From Pseudomonas abieticivorans (lineage in GTDB: Bacteria > Pseudomonadota > Gammaproteobacteria > Pseudomonadales > Pseudomonadaceae), in the NCBI RefSeq assembly GCF_023509015.1, contig NZ_CP094975.1, positions 4,333,501-4,397,500 on the forward strand: a stretch of DNA of 64,000 nucleotides. The letters are read 5' to 3'. The translations under genes and the position numbers were made by a program. Numbering within the stretch: position 1 is the first letter of the stretch; the number at the start of each line of letters is the position of its first letter. The notes below the pieces were generated by a model, which worked only from the letters and a program-made list of their open reading frames with translations, searched no databases and was not told the origin of the DNA. Shown piece by piece: positions 56,411-64,000 of the stretch.

Positions 56411-57145
56411 TCAGGCGTCGAGGGTGCCGCCGGCCAGGGCACAGAGCTGGATCGGGTCCAGGATGTGGATCTCTTTACCTTCGGCGGCGATCAATTGGTT
56501 TTGCTGGAAGCGCGTGAACACCCGCGATACGGTTTCCACCGCCAACCCCAGGTAGTTGCCGATTTCATTGCGCGACATGCTCAGGCGGAATTGGTTGGCT
56601 GAATAGCCGCGCGCCCGGAAGCGTGCCGAGAGGTTGACCAGGAAGGTCGCGATCCGCTCGTCGGCGGTTTTTTTCGACAGCAGCAGCATCATTTGCTGGT
56701 CGTCGCGGATCTCTCGGCTCATCACCCGCATCAGTTGGCGACGCAGTTGCGGCAGTTGCACGGAGAGCTCGTCCAGGCGTTCGAACGGAATTTCACACAC
56801 CGAGGTGGTTTCCTGGGCCTGGGCGGTCACAGGGTAGGCCTCGGTGTCCATCCCCGACAGCCCGACCAGTTCGCTGGGCAGGTGGAAGCCGGTGATCTGC
56901 TCTTCGCCGTTGTCGCTCAGGCTGAAGGTTTTCAGGGCGCCGGAGCGCACTGCATACACGGAATTGAAATTGTCGCCCTGGCGGAACAGGTACTCGCCCT
57001 TCTTCAACGGGCGGCCGCGCTTGACGATATCGTCCAGCGCATCCATGTCTTCCAGGTTCAGCGACAGCGGCAGGCACAGGGGCGCCAGGCTGCAATCCTT
57101 GCAGTGGGCTTGAGTGGCGGCGCGCAGTTTGACTGGCTCGGACAT
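56411..57145 (-). CDS. anr: Anaerobic regulator Anr (FNR family)
   Basis: 244 aa from [18 protein letters not shown], the known Anr start and length. [4Fe-4S] ligands are Cys15, Cys18 and Cys24 in [14 protein letters not shown], and Cys117 in TTSVCEIPF. The cNMP-like beta-roll spans about 45-150. The HTH reads [20 protein letters not shown], with the Glu-x-x-Ser-Arg pattern that recognises TTGAT half-sites. It senses oxygen loss and activates microaerobic genes, among them hemN, whose promoter here carries an Anr box, and probably the cco genes further right. Confidence 0.96.
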   Translation of the reverse strand: MSEPVKLRAATQAHCKDCSLAPLCLPLSLNLEDMDALDDIVKRGRPLKKGEYLFRQGDNFNSVYAVRSGALKTFSLSDNGEEQITGFHLPSELVGLSGMDTEAYPVTAQAQETTSVCEIPFERLDELSVQLPQLRRQLMRVMSREIRDDQQMMLLLSKKTADERIATFLVNLSARFRARGYSANQFRLSMSRNEIGNYLGLAVETVSRVFTRFQQNQLIAAEGKEIHILDPIQLCALAGGTLDA

Positions 57146-57295
57146 TTCATCAAATCCTTCTGGAAATTCACACAATACCTGTAAGGGTACCCCAGCTGGA
57201 GGTTGGCGGCCATGCACTTTATCAGGGCGGCGCCTCAAGACTCATGTGTCAGGGCCGATACAAAGCTACCCCCAAAGCGCACGGAGCCTTTCGCG

Positions 57296-57754
57296 ATGAT
57301 CAGCCTAGACGTCAAGTTCAACGGTGCAGCCCCATGGCAGGCAACGGATACGCCTGCCAGTACGCAGACCGCCGTCGATACCCTGGCGAGTGAAAGCCCA
57401 GCAGCGGTGACGGGGATCAAGGTCAGCCTGTCGCGCGAAGGCGTGGCAAAGGCCGGGGGTGCCAACCAGGACATCGAGCAAAGCGGCCTGCCGCCGACCA
57501 TCCAGCAAACCCTGAAAATTATTCGCGAGTTGAAGAAGCAGCTCGAAGAGAAGATGAACGAACTCAAGGCGCTGATGGCCAATCGGCAGATCAGTGACAG
57601 CCAGCGCCAAGCCCGTGCCAGCGGTTTGCAGGCCGCCATCGGTGCGCTGCAGGGTGCGTTGGCCACTGCGAATGCCAGCCTGGCCAAGGCGATGAAGGAC
57701 AGCGGCCTTTCCGTCGAACAACTGGGCAAAGTGGCCAGCCTGCTGGGTAACTGA
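57296..57754 (+). CDS. Coiled-coil protein of unknown function
   Basis: 152 aa from the ATG at 57296 (the frame is open from 57203, but that includes no good start). Not recognised. The first 75 residues are loosely structured, Ser/Thr/Ala-rich with a short KVSLSREGVAKAGG stretch. Residues about 83-115 form a strong amphipathic coiled coil, QTLKIIRELKKQLEEKMNEL, and an Ala-rich helix follows (GLQAAIGALQGALATANASL). No signal peptide. It lies convergent to hemN with only one base between stop codons and opposite to anr. The pattern recalls secreted or surface-structure accessory proteins, but nothing is proven. Confidence 0.7.
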   Translation: MISLDVKFNGAAPWQATDTPASTQTAVDTLASESPAAVTGIKVSLSREGVAKAGGANQDIEQSGLPPTIQQTLKIIRELKKQLEEKMNELKALMANRQISDSQRQARASGLQAAIGALQGALATANASLAKAMKDSGLSVEQLGKVASLLGN

Positions 57755-57755
57755 C

Positions 57756-59135
57756 TCAAATCACCCGCGAAAACCGCTGACGGTCCTGGGGCAGGTGTGC
57801 ATCGAACAGCATGCACACCGAACGCACCAACAGACGCCCCGGCGGCAACACGCGGATCACCCGCTTATCGATCTCGATCAGGCCATCGGCGGCCATGGCC
57901 TGCAGTTGCGGCCAGATATCGGCGAAGTAGCCGCGAAACTCGATGTCGAACACCTGCTCGATCACTTCGGTGTACAGCTCGAAGTGGCAGATCAGTTGCT
58001 GGATGACCGCCCGGCGCACGCGGTCGTCGGGGCTGCATGCCAGGCCGCGGCGGGTGGCCAGTTGGGCGCCGGCCAGGCTGTTCTGATATTCGTTCAGGTC
58101 ACTGCTGTTCTGGCAGTACAGGTCGCCGATCTGGCTGATGGCCGACACCCCCAACCCGATCAGGTCGCAATGGCCGTGGGTGGTGTAGCCCTGGAAGTTG
58201 CGTTGCAGCGTGGCGTCCTCCTGGGCCATGGCCAGCTCGTCGTCGGGCAACGCAAAGTGGTCCATGCCGATGTAGCGGTAGCCGGCTGCCGTCAGTTGCT
58301 CGATGGTGCCTTGCAGCATCGCCAGTTTGTGCGCGGGCGAGGGCAGGTCCTGCTGGGCGATGCGCCGCTGGGGCATGAAGCGTTCGGGCAGGTGGGCGTA
58401 ATTGAACACGGACAGGCGGTCGGGTTGCAGCTGGATGATCTCGTCTATCGTACGGGCGAAACCCTCCACAGTCTGTTTGGGCAGCCCGTAGATCAGGTCG
58501 ATGTTCACCGAACGAAACTGCAGGGTGCGGGCCGCGTCGACGATGGCCCGGGTTTCTTCCAGGCTTTGCAGGCGGTTGACCGCACGTTGCACGGCCGGGT
58601 CCAGGTCCTGCACGCCCAGGCTGACCCGATTGAAGCCCAGTTCGCGGAGCAGGCCCATGGTCGACCAGTCGGCCTCGCGCGGGTCGATTTCGATGCCGTA
58701 GTCGCCGGCGTCGTGCTCAAGCAGGTTGAAGTGCCGGCGCAGGGTGGCCATCAACTGGCGCAATTGAGCAGGGCTGAGAAAGGTTGGCGTACCGCCACCC
58801 AGGTGCAGTTGCTCGACCACCTGGCGAGGGTCCAGGTGGCAGGCGATCAGCTGGATTTCTTGCTCCAGGCGCTGCAGGTAAGGCTGGGCGCGGCCACGGT
58901 CCTTGGTGATGACCTTGTTGCAGGCGCAGTAGTAGCAGATGTGTGCGCAGAACGGCACGTGCACGTACAGCGACAGCGGTTGCAGGGCCTTGCGGCTGTC
59001 GCGCAGGGCATGCAACAGGTCGAACGAGCCGATCTGGCCATTGAACTGCGCGGCCGTGGGGTAGGAGGTATAGCGCGGGCCGGCCTGATCGTAGCGACGA
59101 ATCAGGTCGGTGTCCCATTCAATGGCGTCGAGCAT
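57756..59135 (-). CDS. hemN: Oxygen-independent coproporphyrinogen III oxidase
   Basis: 459 aa radical-SAM enzyme. The cluster motif is HVPFCAHICYYCACNK with Cys63, Cys67 and Cys70 (CxxxCxxC) and the HemN-specific extra Cys72. LGGGTPTFLS and GIEIDPREADW are SAM-binding stretches. It decarboxylates coproporphyrinogen III to protoporphyrinogen IX when oxygen is scarce, supplying heme for cbb3 oxidases and denitrification enzymes. An Anr box lies about 60 bases upstream, and anr itself is next along the strand beyond the unknown gene. Confidence 0.97.
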   Translation of the reverse strand: MLDAIEWDTDLIRRYDQAGPRYTSYPTAAQFNGQIGSFDLLHALRDSRKALQPLSLYVHVPFCAHICYYCACNKVITKDRGRAQPYLQRLEQEIQLIACHLDPRQVVEQLHLGGGTPTFLSPAQLRQLMATLRRHFNLLEHDAGDYGIEIDPREADWSTMGLLRELGFNRVSLGVQDLDPAVQRAVNRLQSLEETRAIVDAARTLQFRSVNIDLIYGLPKQTVEGFARTIDEIIQLQPDRLSVFNYAHLPERFMPQRRIAQQDLPSPAHKLAMLQGTIEQLTAAGYRYIGMDHFALPDDELAMAQEDATLQRNFQGYTTHGHCDLIGLGVSAISQIGDLYCQNSSDLNEYQNSLAGAQLATRRGLACSPDDRVRRAVIQQLICHFELYTEVIEQVFDIEFRGYFADIWPQLQAMAADGLIEIDKRVIRVLPPGRLLVRSVCMLFDAHLPQDRQRFSRVI

Positions 59136-59193
59136 GCGGGTATTCCCTGGGGGAGCAATGCCCGCAGTCTAGGGTGCGCTCAGGCCTTGGGTG

Positions 59194-59207
59194 TTGACCT
59201 GCATCAA
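59194..59207 (-). promoter_or_regulatory. Anr/FNR box of hemN
   Basis: TTGAC-CTGC-ATCAA (59194-59207), one mismatch to the Anr/FNR consensus TTGAT-N4-ATCAA. It is centred about 65 bases before the hemN ATG. It overlaps the last codons of the SafE-like gene region. HemN control by Anr is known in P. aeruginosa, which supports the call. Confidence 0.85.
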
Positions 59208-59215
59208 GGCCCCGT

Positions 59216-59899
59216 TCAGTGGCCCATCAGCCAGTGCTGATGCGGGCCGGGCAGGGTCCACAGGCCAAACAGCATCACCAGCAGGCCACCGGCGATGCGC
59301 ACGCCGCGTTGGCGCAGCAAGGCGCGAGTGCGTTCGGCGGCCATGCCGGTGGCCAACAACACCGGCCAGGTGCCCATGCCGAAGGCCAGCATCAACAGCG
59401 CACTGTGGGCCGCGTTGCCTTGGCTTGCCGCCCACAACAACGTGCTGTAGACCAGCCCGCAGGGCAGCCAGCCCCACAGGGCGCCCAGCAGCAGGGCCCG
59501 GGGCACGCTGGACACCGGCAGCAGGCGGGTGGCCAGTGGCTGGATATGCCGCCACAGCCCCCGGCCCAAGGCTTCGATGCGGGTCAGGCCGCTCCACCAG
59601 CCGGCCAGGTACAGGCCCATGGCAATCAACAGCAACGCGGCTACCACGCGCAACGCCATGGCCGCAGGGCTGGTGGCCACGGCCCAACCGGCCAGGCCGA
59701 TGATCAGGCCGGCACACGCGTAGCTGCAGATACGCCCCAGGTTGTAGGCCATCAGCAGTTGCAGGCGGCGGCCGCGTTGTTCCGGCGGTATGGCCAACGT
59801 CAGCGCGCCCATCAGGCCGCCGCACATGCCCAGGCAATGGCCGCCACCCAGCAGGCCGAGAATCAGCGCGCTGGCCAGCAATGGCAACAGGTCAGCCAT
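59216..59899 (-). CDS. Sulfite exporter TauE/SafE-family membrane protein
   Basis: 227 aa from MADLLPLLASALILGLLGGG; the longer open frame runs into ccoS. About six membrane segments. The N-terminal motif GGHCLGMCGGLMGAL has His and two Cys that could bind a metal, and the second half has GWLPCGLVYSTLLWAASQG, a repeat-like Cys-containing segment. Such SafE-like proteins often follow ccoGHIS and are proposed to help copper or heme delivery to cbb3 oxidase. It overlaps the end of ccoS by 8 bases, so it is part of the same operon. Confidence 0.88.
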   Translation of the reverse strand: MADLLPLLASALILGLLGGGHCLGMCGGLMGALTLAIPPEQRGRRLQLLMAYNLGRICSYACAGLIIGLAGWAVATSPAAMALRVVAALLLIAMGLYLAGWWSGLTRIEALGRGLWRHIQPLATRLLPVSSVPRALLLGALWGWLPCGLVYSTLLWAASQGNAAHSALLMLAFGMGTWPVLLATGMAAERTRALLRQRGVRIAGGLLVMLFGLWTLPGPHQHWLMGH

Positions 59900-60101
59900 G
59901 GGGCGGCTGCTTGTTGTCGGTGGTGTGGTTGGCCTCATCGACTGCAGCCTTGTGCTGCGGGTCCTGGTCGTCGAACAGGATGCTATGGGCCGGGCCGTCG
60001 AGGTCGTCGTACTGGCCGCTGTCCACTGCCCAGAAGAATACATACACGGCGATGGCGACGATCAGCAGCGCGGCGGGGATCATGATGTACAGCGCTGGCA
60101 T
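59892..60101 (-). CDS. ccoS: cbb3-type cytochrome oxidase assembly protein CcoS
   Basis: 69 aa, the usual size. One N-terminal membrane helix, LYIMIPAALLIVAIAVYVFF, is followed by the conserved WAVDSGQYDDLDGPAHSILF, the CcoS hallmark, and a polar tail. It is needed for insertion of cofactors (heme b, Cu) into the catalytic subunit of cbb3 oxidase. It begins 16 bases after the ccoI stop and overlaps the SafE-like gene. Confidence 0.95.
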   Translation of the reverse strand: MPALYIMIPAALLIVAIAVYVFFWAVDSGQYDDLDGPAHSILFDDQDPQHKAAVDEANHTTDNKQPPHG

Positions 60102-60117
60102 GGTGGCTCCGGCGAAC

Positions 60118-62571
60118 TCAGGCGGTGGCGGGGTGCAGGGGCGCTATCGCGGCCTGGCTGCCCGGCAGTGGTTTGATGCGGGTCAGGCGCAAGGCGTTGA
60201 GCACCACGGTCAGCGAGCTCAGGGACATGCCCAGTGCGGCCCAGATCGGGGTGATCAAGCCTGCCGCGGCAAACGGCAGCATCAGCCCATTGTACAACGC
60301 CGCCCAACACAGGTTCTGGATGATCACCCGGCGAGTGCGTCGGGCCAACGCCAGGGCCTGTACCAGTGCCGACAGGCGGTTGCACAAGAGCACCGCGTCG
60401 GCGCAGGTCTTGGCCAGGTCCGTGGCCGAGCCCATGGCCACGCCGATGTCCGCAGCCGCGAGCATGGGCACATCGTTCACCCCGTCCCCCAGCACCAGCA
60501 CCTTGCGCCCGTCGGCCTGCAAGCGTTGCAGCATCGCCAGCTTGGCGTCTGGCGGCAGGCCGCCGTGGGCTTGCCCGATGCCCAGTTCGGCGGCGACGCT
60601 GGCGACCATCGGCGAACTGTCACCGGACAGCAGCAGGGTTGTGCAGCCGCGTGCGTGGCAGGCATCGACCAGCCCCTGGGCATCGTCACGCAGGCGGTCG
60701 TCCAGGCCGAACCAGGCCAAGGGGCCCTGTTCGTTGCCCAGCAGCAGCCATTGCCCCGCCTGGGACGGCATGGCTGGCGGGGCCTGGCCGCTCAGGGCAC
60801 ACACATAGGCCGGCTGGCCGATGCGCAGGCACTGGCCATTGACGAGCCCTTGCAAGCCCAGGCCCGGTGCGCTGCTGACGTCGTCGGCCAACAATGCGGT
60901 GTGGCCGAATGCGCGGGCGATCGGGTGTTCCGAGCCCAGTTCCAAGGCGGCAGCCAACGCATGGCACGCATCGGCATCGGCTTGTGCAAGTGGCTGAATC
61001 TGGCGCAGTACCAAGCGCCCTTCGGTGAGGGTGCCGGTCTTGTCAAAGATCACTGTGTCGATCTGGTTCAGGCCTTCCAGCACATGCCCACGGGTCAACA
61101 GCAGGCCCAGGCGGTGCAGCGTGCCGGTGGCGGCGGTGAGCGCGGTGGGGGTAGCCAGCGACAGTGCGCAGGGGCACGTGGCGACCAGCATTGCCAATAC
61201 CACCCAGAAGGCGCGTGCGGGGTCCAGTTGCCACCAGACCAGGCCGATGATCAGCGCCAGGGCCAGGGTTACCAGCAGAAACCCTTGCGCGGCGCGGTCG
61301 GCGATTTCGGCCAGGCGCGGCTTTTCTGACTGGGCGCGGTCGAGCAGGCGCACGATGGCCGACAGCCGGGTGTCCTGGCCCAAGGCAAGTACCTCCACGG
61401 TAAGGGCGCTCTGCACGTTCAAGGTGCCAGCGGTGACTGCCTCGCCTGCACCGCGTGGCTGGGGCAGGTACTCGCCGGTGAGCAGGGATTCGTCGATGCT
61501 CGACTGCCCCTGCAGGATCCGTCCGTCGGCCGGGATCACCGCGCCGGGCGGGATCAGCAGGTGGTCATGGCTGCGCAATTGGCTCAGCAGAATTCGCTCG
61601 CCGTGGCCCTCGGCATCCAGCCGCAGGCATGAAGCCGGCAGCAGGTTGACCAACTGGGCGGTGGCCGCAGCGGTGCGTTCGCGGGCGCGGCGCTCCAGGT
61701 AACGGCCGGCCAGCAGGAACAGCGCGAACATGCCGACGGCGTCGAAATACAGCTCGCCCACCCCGGTGATCGCGGTCCAGATACCCGCCAGGTAGGCCCC
61801 GCCAATGGCCAGCGACACCGACACGTCCATGGTCAGGTGCCGGGTGCGCAGGTCGCGCAAGGCACCGCGAAAAAAGGGCGCGCAGCTGTAGAAAACAATG
61901 GGCGTGGTCAAGAACATCGCCACCCAGCGCAGGATGGTGTGCAGCTCCGGGCTCAGGTCGATGTTGAACTCCGGCCAGGTGGCCATGGTTGCCATCATCG
62001 CCTGGAACCACAACAGCCCGGCCACGCCCAGTTGGCGCAATGCCCGGCGGTTGTCGCTGGCCAGTTGTTCGGCGGCGCGGTCGGCCTGGTAGGGGTGGGC
62101 GGCGTAGCCGATCTGGCGCAGCTCACCCAGCAGGCGGCTCAGCGGCAACTGGCTGTCGGCCCATTGCACCAGCAGGCGGTGGTTGGACAGGTTGAGCCGG
62201 GCTTGGGCAATGCCGGGCACTGCGCGCAGGTGTTTTTCAATCAGCCAGCCGCAGGCGGCGCAACTGATGCCTTCGATCAGCAGGGTAGCCTCGCTCAATT
62301 CACCCTGATGGTTGACGAATGGCTGCTGGACATCCGCGCGGTCATACAGCGCCAGTTCATCGGGCAGTTGGCGGGGCAGGGTCTGCGGGTTGGCCGAGGC
62401 CTCGCTTCGGTGCTGGTAGTAACTGCCCAGGCCGCCGGCGACGATGGCTTGGGCAACGGCCTGGCAGCCAGGGCAGCAGAACGCGCGCAGCTCACCCAAA
62501 ACGTTGGCGCGAAAGGGCTGGCCCGCAGGCACGGGTAGGCTGCAGTGGAAGCAAGGGGTCGGGGTGTCCAT
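60118..62571 (-). CDS. ccoI: Copper-translocating P1B-type ATPase CcoI
   Basis: 817 aa. The N-terminus has a Cys-rich segment, CFHCSLPVPAGQPF and FCCPGCQAVAQA, typical of CcoI/FixI. An HMA metal-binding domain follows with GISCAACGWLIEKHL (CxxC). Eight membrane helices include CPCALSLATPTAL, the CPC transport motif. The phosphorylated Asp is in VIFDKTGTLTEGRL, and LVLGDGVNDVPMLAAADIGVA is the hinge motif. It moves Cu(I) out of the cytoplasm for assembly of the CuB centre of cbb3 oxidase, rather than for detoxification. It is 3 bases from ccoH. Confidence 0.96.
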   Translation of the reverse strand: MDTPTPCFHCSLPVPAGQPFRANVLGELRAFCCPGCQAVAQAIVAGGLGSYYQHRSEASANPQTLPRQLPDELALYDRADVQQPFVNHQGELSEATLLIEGISCAACGWLIEKHLRAVPGIAQARLNLSNHRLLVQWADSQLPLSRLLGELRQIGYAAHPYQADRAAEQLASDNRRALRQLGVAGLLWFQAMMATMATWPEFNIDLSPELHTILRWVAMFLTTPIVFYSCAPFFRGALRDLRTRHLTMDVSVSLAIGGAYLAGIWTAITGVGELYFDAVGMFALFLLAGRYLERRARERTAAATAQLVNLLPASCLRLDAEGHGERILLSQLRSHDHLLIPPGAVIPADGRILQGQSSIDESLLTGEYLPQPRGAGEAVTAGTLNVQSALTVEVLALGQDTRLSAIVRLLDRAQSEKPRLAEIADRAAQGFLLVTLALALIIGLVWWQLDPARAFWVVLAMLVATCPCALSLATPTALTAATGTLHRLGLLLTRGHVLEGLNQIDTVIFDKTGTLTEGRLVLRQIQPLAQADADACHALAAALELGSEHPIARAFGHTALLADDVSSAPGLGLQGLVNGQCLRIGQPAYVCALSGQAPPAMPSQAGQWLLLGNEQGPLAWFGLDDRLRDDAQGLVDACHARGCTTLLLSGDSSPMVASVAAELGIGQAHGGLPPDAKLAMLQRLQADGRKVLVLGDGVNDVPMLAAADIGVAMGSATDLAKTCADAVLLCNRLSALVQALALARRTRRVIIQNLCWAALYNGLMLPFAAAGLITPIWAALGMSLSSLTVVLNALRLTRIKPLPGSQAAIAPLHPATA

Positions 62572-62574
62572 GGT

Positions 62575-63114
62575 TCAGTTGCGCAGGTCTTCGGCACCCT
62601 GCAACGGCTCATCGCCCAGCACCAGGCCCTTGTCGTGGCCCACTTGTTCTTCTTCGAACATGCGCCAGGTCCGGCCGTTGTCTTCGCCCAGCAGTTCGAC
62701 GAAGCGCCGACCTTCGATTTTCTCGTCCAGGTGGCCCACGTAGCGGCCAGGTTCGGACGGGCTCAGGGCCAACTCCACCTTGCGGTCCTTCTCTGGCTGG
62801 GTAGGCGACATCAGGTTCAGTTCCAGCGATTGCGGGTTGCTGTTGCCGGTAAGCTTCAAGTCCACCTCGCCGGTCAGTTCGTCCAGGTGAACGTTGGCGC
62901 GCAGGGCGAGGTCCTGGGCCAGGCGTTCACGGTCCAGGGAGCGATTGATGCCCTTGCCGGCTTCGTAGTAATTATCGTTGACCAGGTTATCCGGGTTCTC
63001 CACGGCGATCGTGACCATGGTCAGGGTGAGGGTCACCGAGCAGGTCAGGATACCGATGATGATCCACGGCCAAAGGTGTTTGTACCAGGGGCTGGTGGCG
63101 GTCGCTGCAAACAT
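62575..63114 (-). CDS. ccoH: FixH-family cbb3 oxidase assembly protein (CcoH)
   Basis: 179 aa. One membrane helix near the N-terminus (WPWIIIGILTCSVTLTLTMV), then a periplasmic domain with DNLVNDNYYEAGKGINRSLD, the conserved FixH stretch, and an Ig-like second half ending EEQVGHDKGLVLGDEPLQG. It assists assembly and stability of the cbb3 oxidase. It is 12 bases after ccoG and 3 bases before ccoI in the ccoGHIS operon. Confidence 0.93.
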   Translation of the reverse strand: MFAATATSPWYKHLWPWIIIGILTCSVTLTLTMVTIAVENPDNLVNDNYYEAGKGINRSLDRERLAQDLALRANVHLDELTGEVDLKLTGNSNPQSLELNLMSPTQPEKDRKVELALSPSEPGRYVGHLDEKIEGRRFVELLGEDNGRTWRMFEEEQVGHDKGLVLGDEPLQGAEDLRN

Positions 63115-63126
63115 TGCAAGGGTTCC

Positions 63127-64000
63127 TTAACGTACTTGGGGGCCGATGAACCGGCTCTTGGCTTCTATGTGTATGTCGCTGTCATCGGCATCGCGCAAGG
63201 TGAACTTCACCTCGTTGGTGCTGGAGGGCAGTTTTTCCGGGGCCACCGACAGTTCGGCCGGTACGCTGACAATGTCACCGGCCGCCACGCGGATTTCGTT
63301 GCGGCTTTGCAGCTTGAGGTCGGGCAGGCCGCTGGCTTCGATCAGGTAGACGTGGTCGCGCTGGTCCTTGTTCATGATCTTCAGGCTGTAGACGTTCTCG
63401 ATTCGCCCTTGGGCATTCTCGCGGTACAGCACGCGGTCCTTGCTGACGTCGAAGCCCACCAGCGCACGCATGAAAAACGCCCCGGCCAACAGCCCCATCA
63501 TCACCAGCAGTACCACCGCGTAGCCGATCAGCCGCGGGCGAAACTTATGGGTTTTCTGCCCGGACAGATTGTGCTCGGTGGTGTAGCTGATCAACCCGCG
63601 TGGGTAGTTCATCTTGTCCATGATGCTGTCGCAGGCGTCGATGCAGGCTGCGCAACCGATGCACTCGATCTGCAGCCCGTCGCGGATGTCGATGCCGGTG
63701 GGGCACACCTGCACGCACATCGTGCAGTCGATGCAGTCCCCCAGGCCCATGGCCTTGTAGTCCACATCCTTTTTGCGCGGCCCGCGTTGCTCTCCGCGGC
63801 GCGGGTCGTAGGACACGATCAGGGTGTCCTTGTCGAACATCACGCTCTGGAAGCGCGCGTAGGGGCACATGTAGATGCACACCTGCTCGCGCAGCCAGCC
63901 GGCGTTGCCGTAGGTGGCCAGGGTGAAGAAGCCGACCCAGAAGTACGACCAACCGTCGGCATTGCCGGTAAAAAAGTCGGTGGCTAACTCGCGGATCGGC
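63127..64000 (-). CDS. ccoG: Cytochrome c oxidase accessory protein CcoG (partial, N-terminus outside)
   Basis: The gene is cut by the right edge of the window; 290 C-terminal codons are present, and the frame is open to base 64000 (upstream residues include LATYGNAGWLREQV). Two [4Fe-4S] ferredoxin motifs are visible: CIDCTMCVQVCPTGIDIRDG and CIGCAACIDACDSIMDKM. A membrane helix follows (LIGYAVVLLVMMGLLAGAFF) and then a periplasmic Ig-like domain. CcoG reduces Cu(II) for CcoI and cbb3 assembly. The structural genes ccoNOPQ are expected to the right. Confidence 0.95.
   Translation of the reverse strand, partial: PIRELATDFFTGNADGWSYFWVGFFTLATYGNAGWLREQVCIYMCPYARFQSVMFDKDTLIVSYDPRRGEQRGPRKKDVDYKAMGLGDCIDCTMCVQVCPTGIDIRDGLQIECIGCAACIDACDSIMDKMNYPRGLISYTTEHNLSGQKTHKFRPRLIGYAVVLLVMMGLLAGAFFMRALVGFDVSKDRVLYRENAQGRIENVYSLKIMNKDQRDHVYLIEASGLPDLKLQSRNEIRVAAGDIVSVPAELSVAPEKLPSSTNEVKFTLRDADDSDIHIEAKSRFIGPQVR

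Overview
The window is a chromosomal segment of a fluorescent pseudomonad, most likely the Pseudomonas fluorescens group. The evidence is high GC content with strong GC3 codon use, Pseudomonas-type gene orders (gltA / sdhCDAB-sucAB-lpd-sucCD; fabB-fabA-hybrid kinase / gpsA; anr-hemN-ccoSIHG), a 180-kDa type GDH, and REP-like sequences with a GGAGCGGAT..ATCCGCGA core. Almost all of it is core metabolism. I found no prophage, insertion sequence, CRISPR array, rRNA or tRNA.

Layout. 0-6.4 kb: end of etfB, etfA, an orphan periplasmic binding protein, two overlapping lipoprotein genes (DUF4398 and OmpA type), a MocR/GntR regulator, a Lys/Ala-rich exported protein, a Cys-cluster protein and a START-domain protein. 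6.5-19.6 kb: the TCA block, with gltA diverging from sdhCDAB, sucA, sucB, lpd, sucC and sucD on the + strand. Good sigma-70 promoters are visible for both gltA and sdhC, and structured leaders precede sucA and sucC. 19.8-21.2 kb: brnQ. 21.2-22.7 kb: a 1.4-kb non-coding block made of two near-identical large palindromes bounded by GATCAA/TTGATC hexamer tracts. 22.7-28.8 kb: MAPEG protein, small lipoprotein, paired hotdog thioesterases, htpG with a textbook sigma-32 promoter, dienelactone-hydrolase-like, pirin and OsmC proteins. 28.8-32.7 kb: fabB-fabA and a PA1611-like hybrid sensor kinase. 32.9-39.0 kb: gpsA, DUF4389, sixA, thioesterase, two alpha/beta hydrolases, a candidate 25-codon leader ORF with a DUF4892 gene, and an AI-2E family permease. 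39.1-41.9 kb: a six-EF-hand protein and a two-component pair. 42.2-50.0 kb: a complete kdpFABCDE potassium uptake system including the 29-aa kdpF. 50.0-56.4 kb: an acidic unknown protein, gdhB and apt. 56.4-64.0 kb: the oxygen-limitation block of anr, hemN (with an Anr box in front), a SafE-like protein, ccoS, ccoI, ccoH and ccoG (cut by the window edge).

The genes fall into three groups. EtfAB, the TCA enzymes, SDH and GDH feed electrons to the respiratory chain. Anr, HemN and CcoGHIS adapt that chain to low oxygen. KdpFABC-DE, HtpG and the OsmC/pirin genes deal with potassium limitation, heat and oxidative stress. I did not find a clearly new defence or mobile system. The least explained material is the tandem palindromes with hexamer tracts, the coupled 25-codon ORF, the EF-hand protein, and the structured sucA and sucC leaders.
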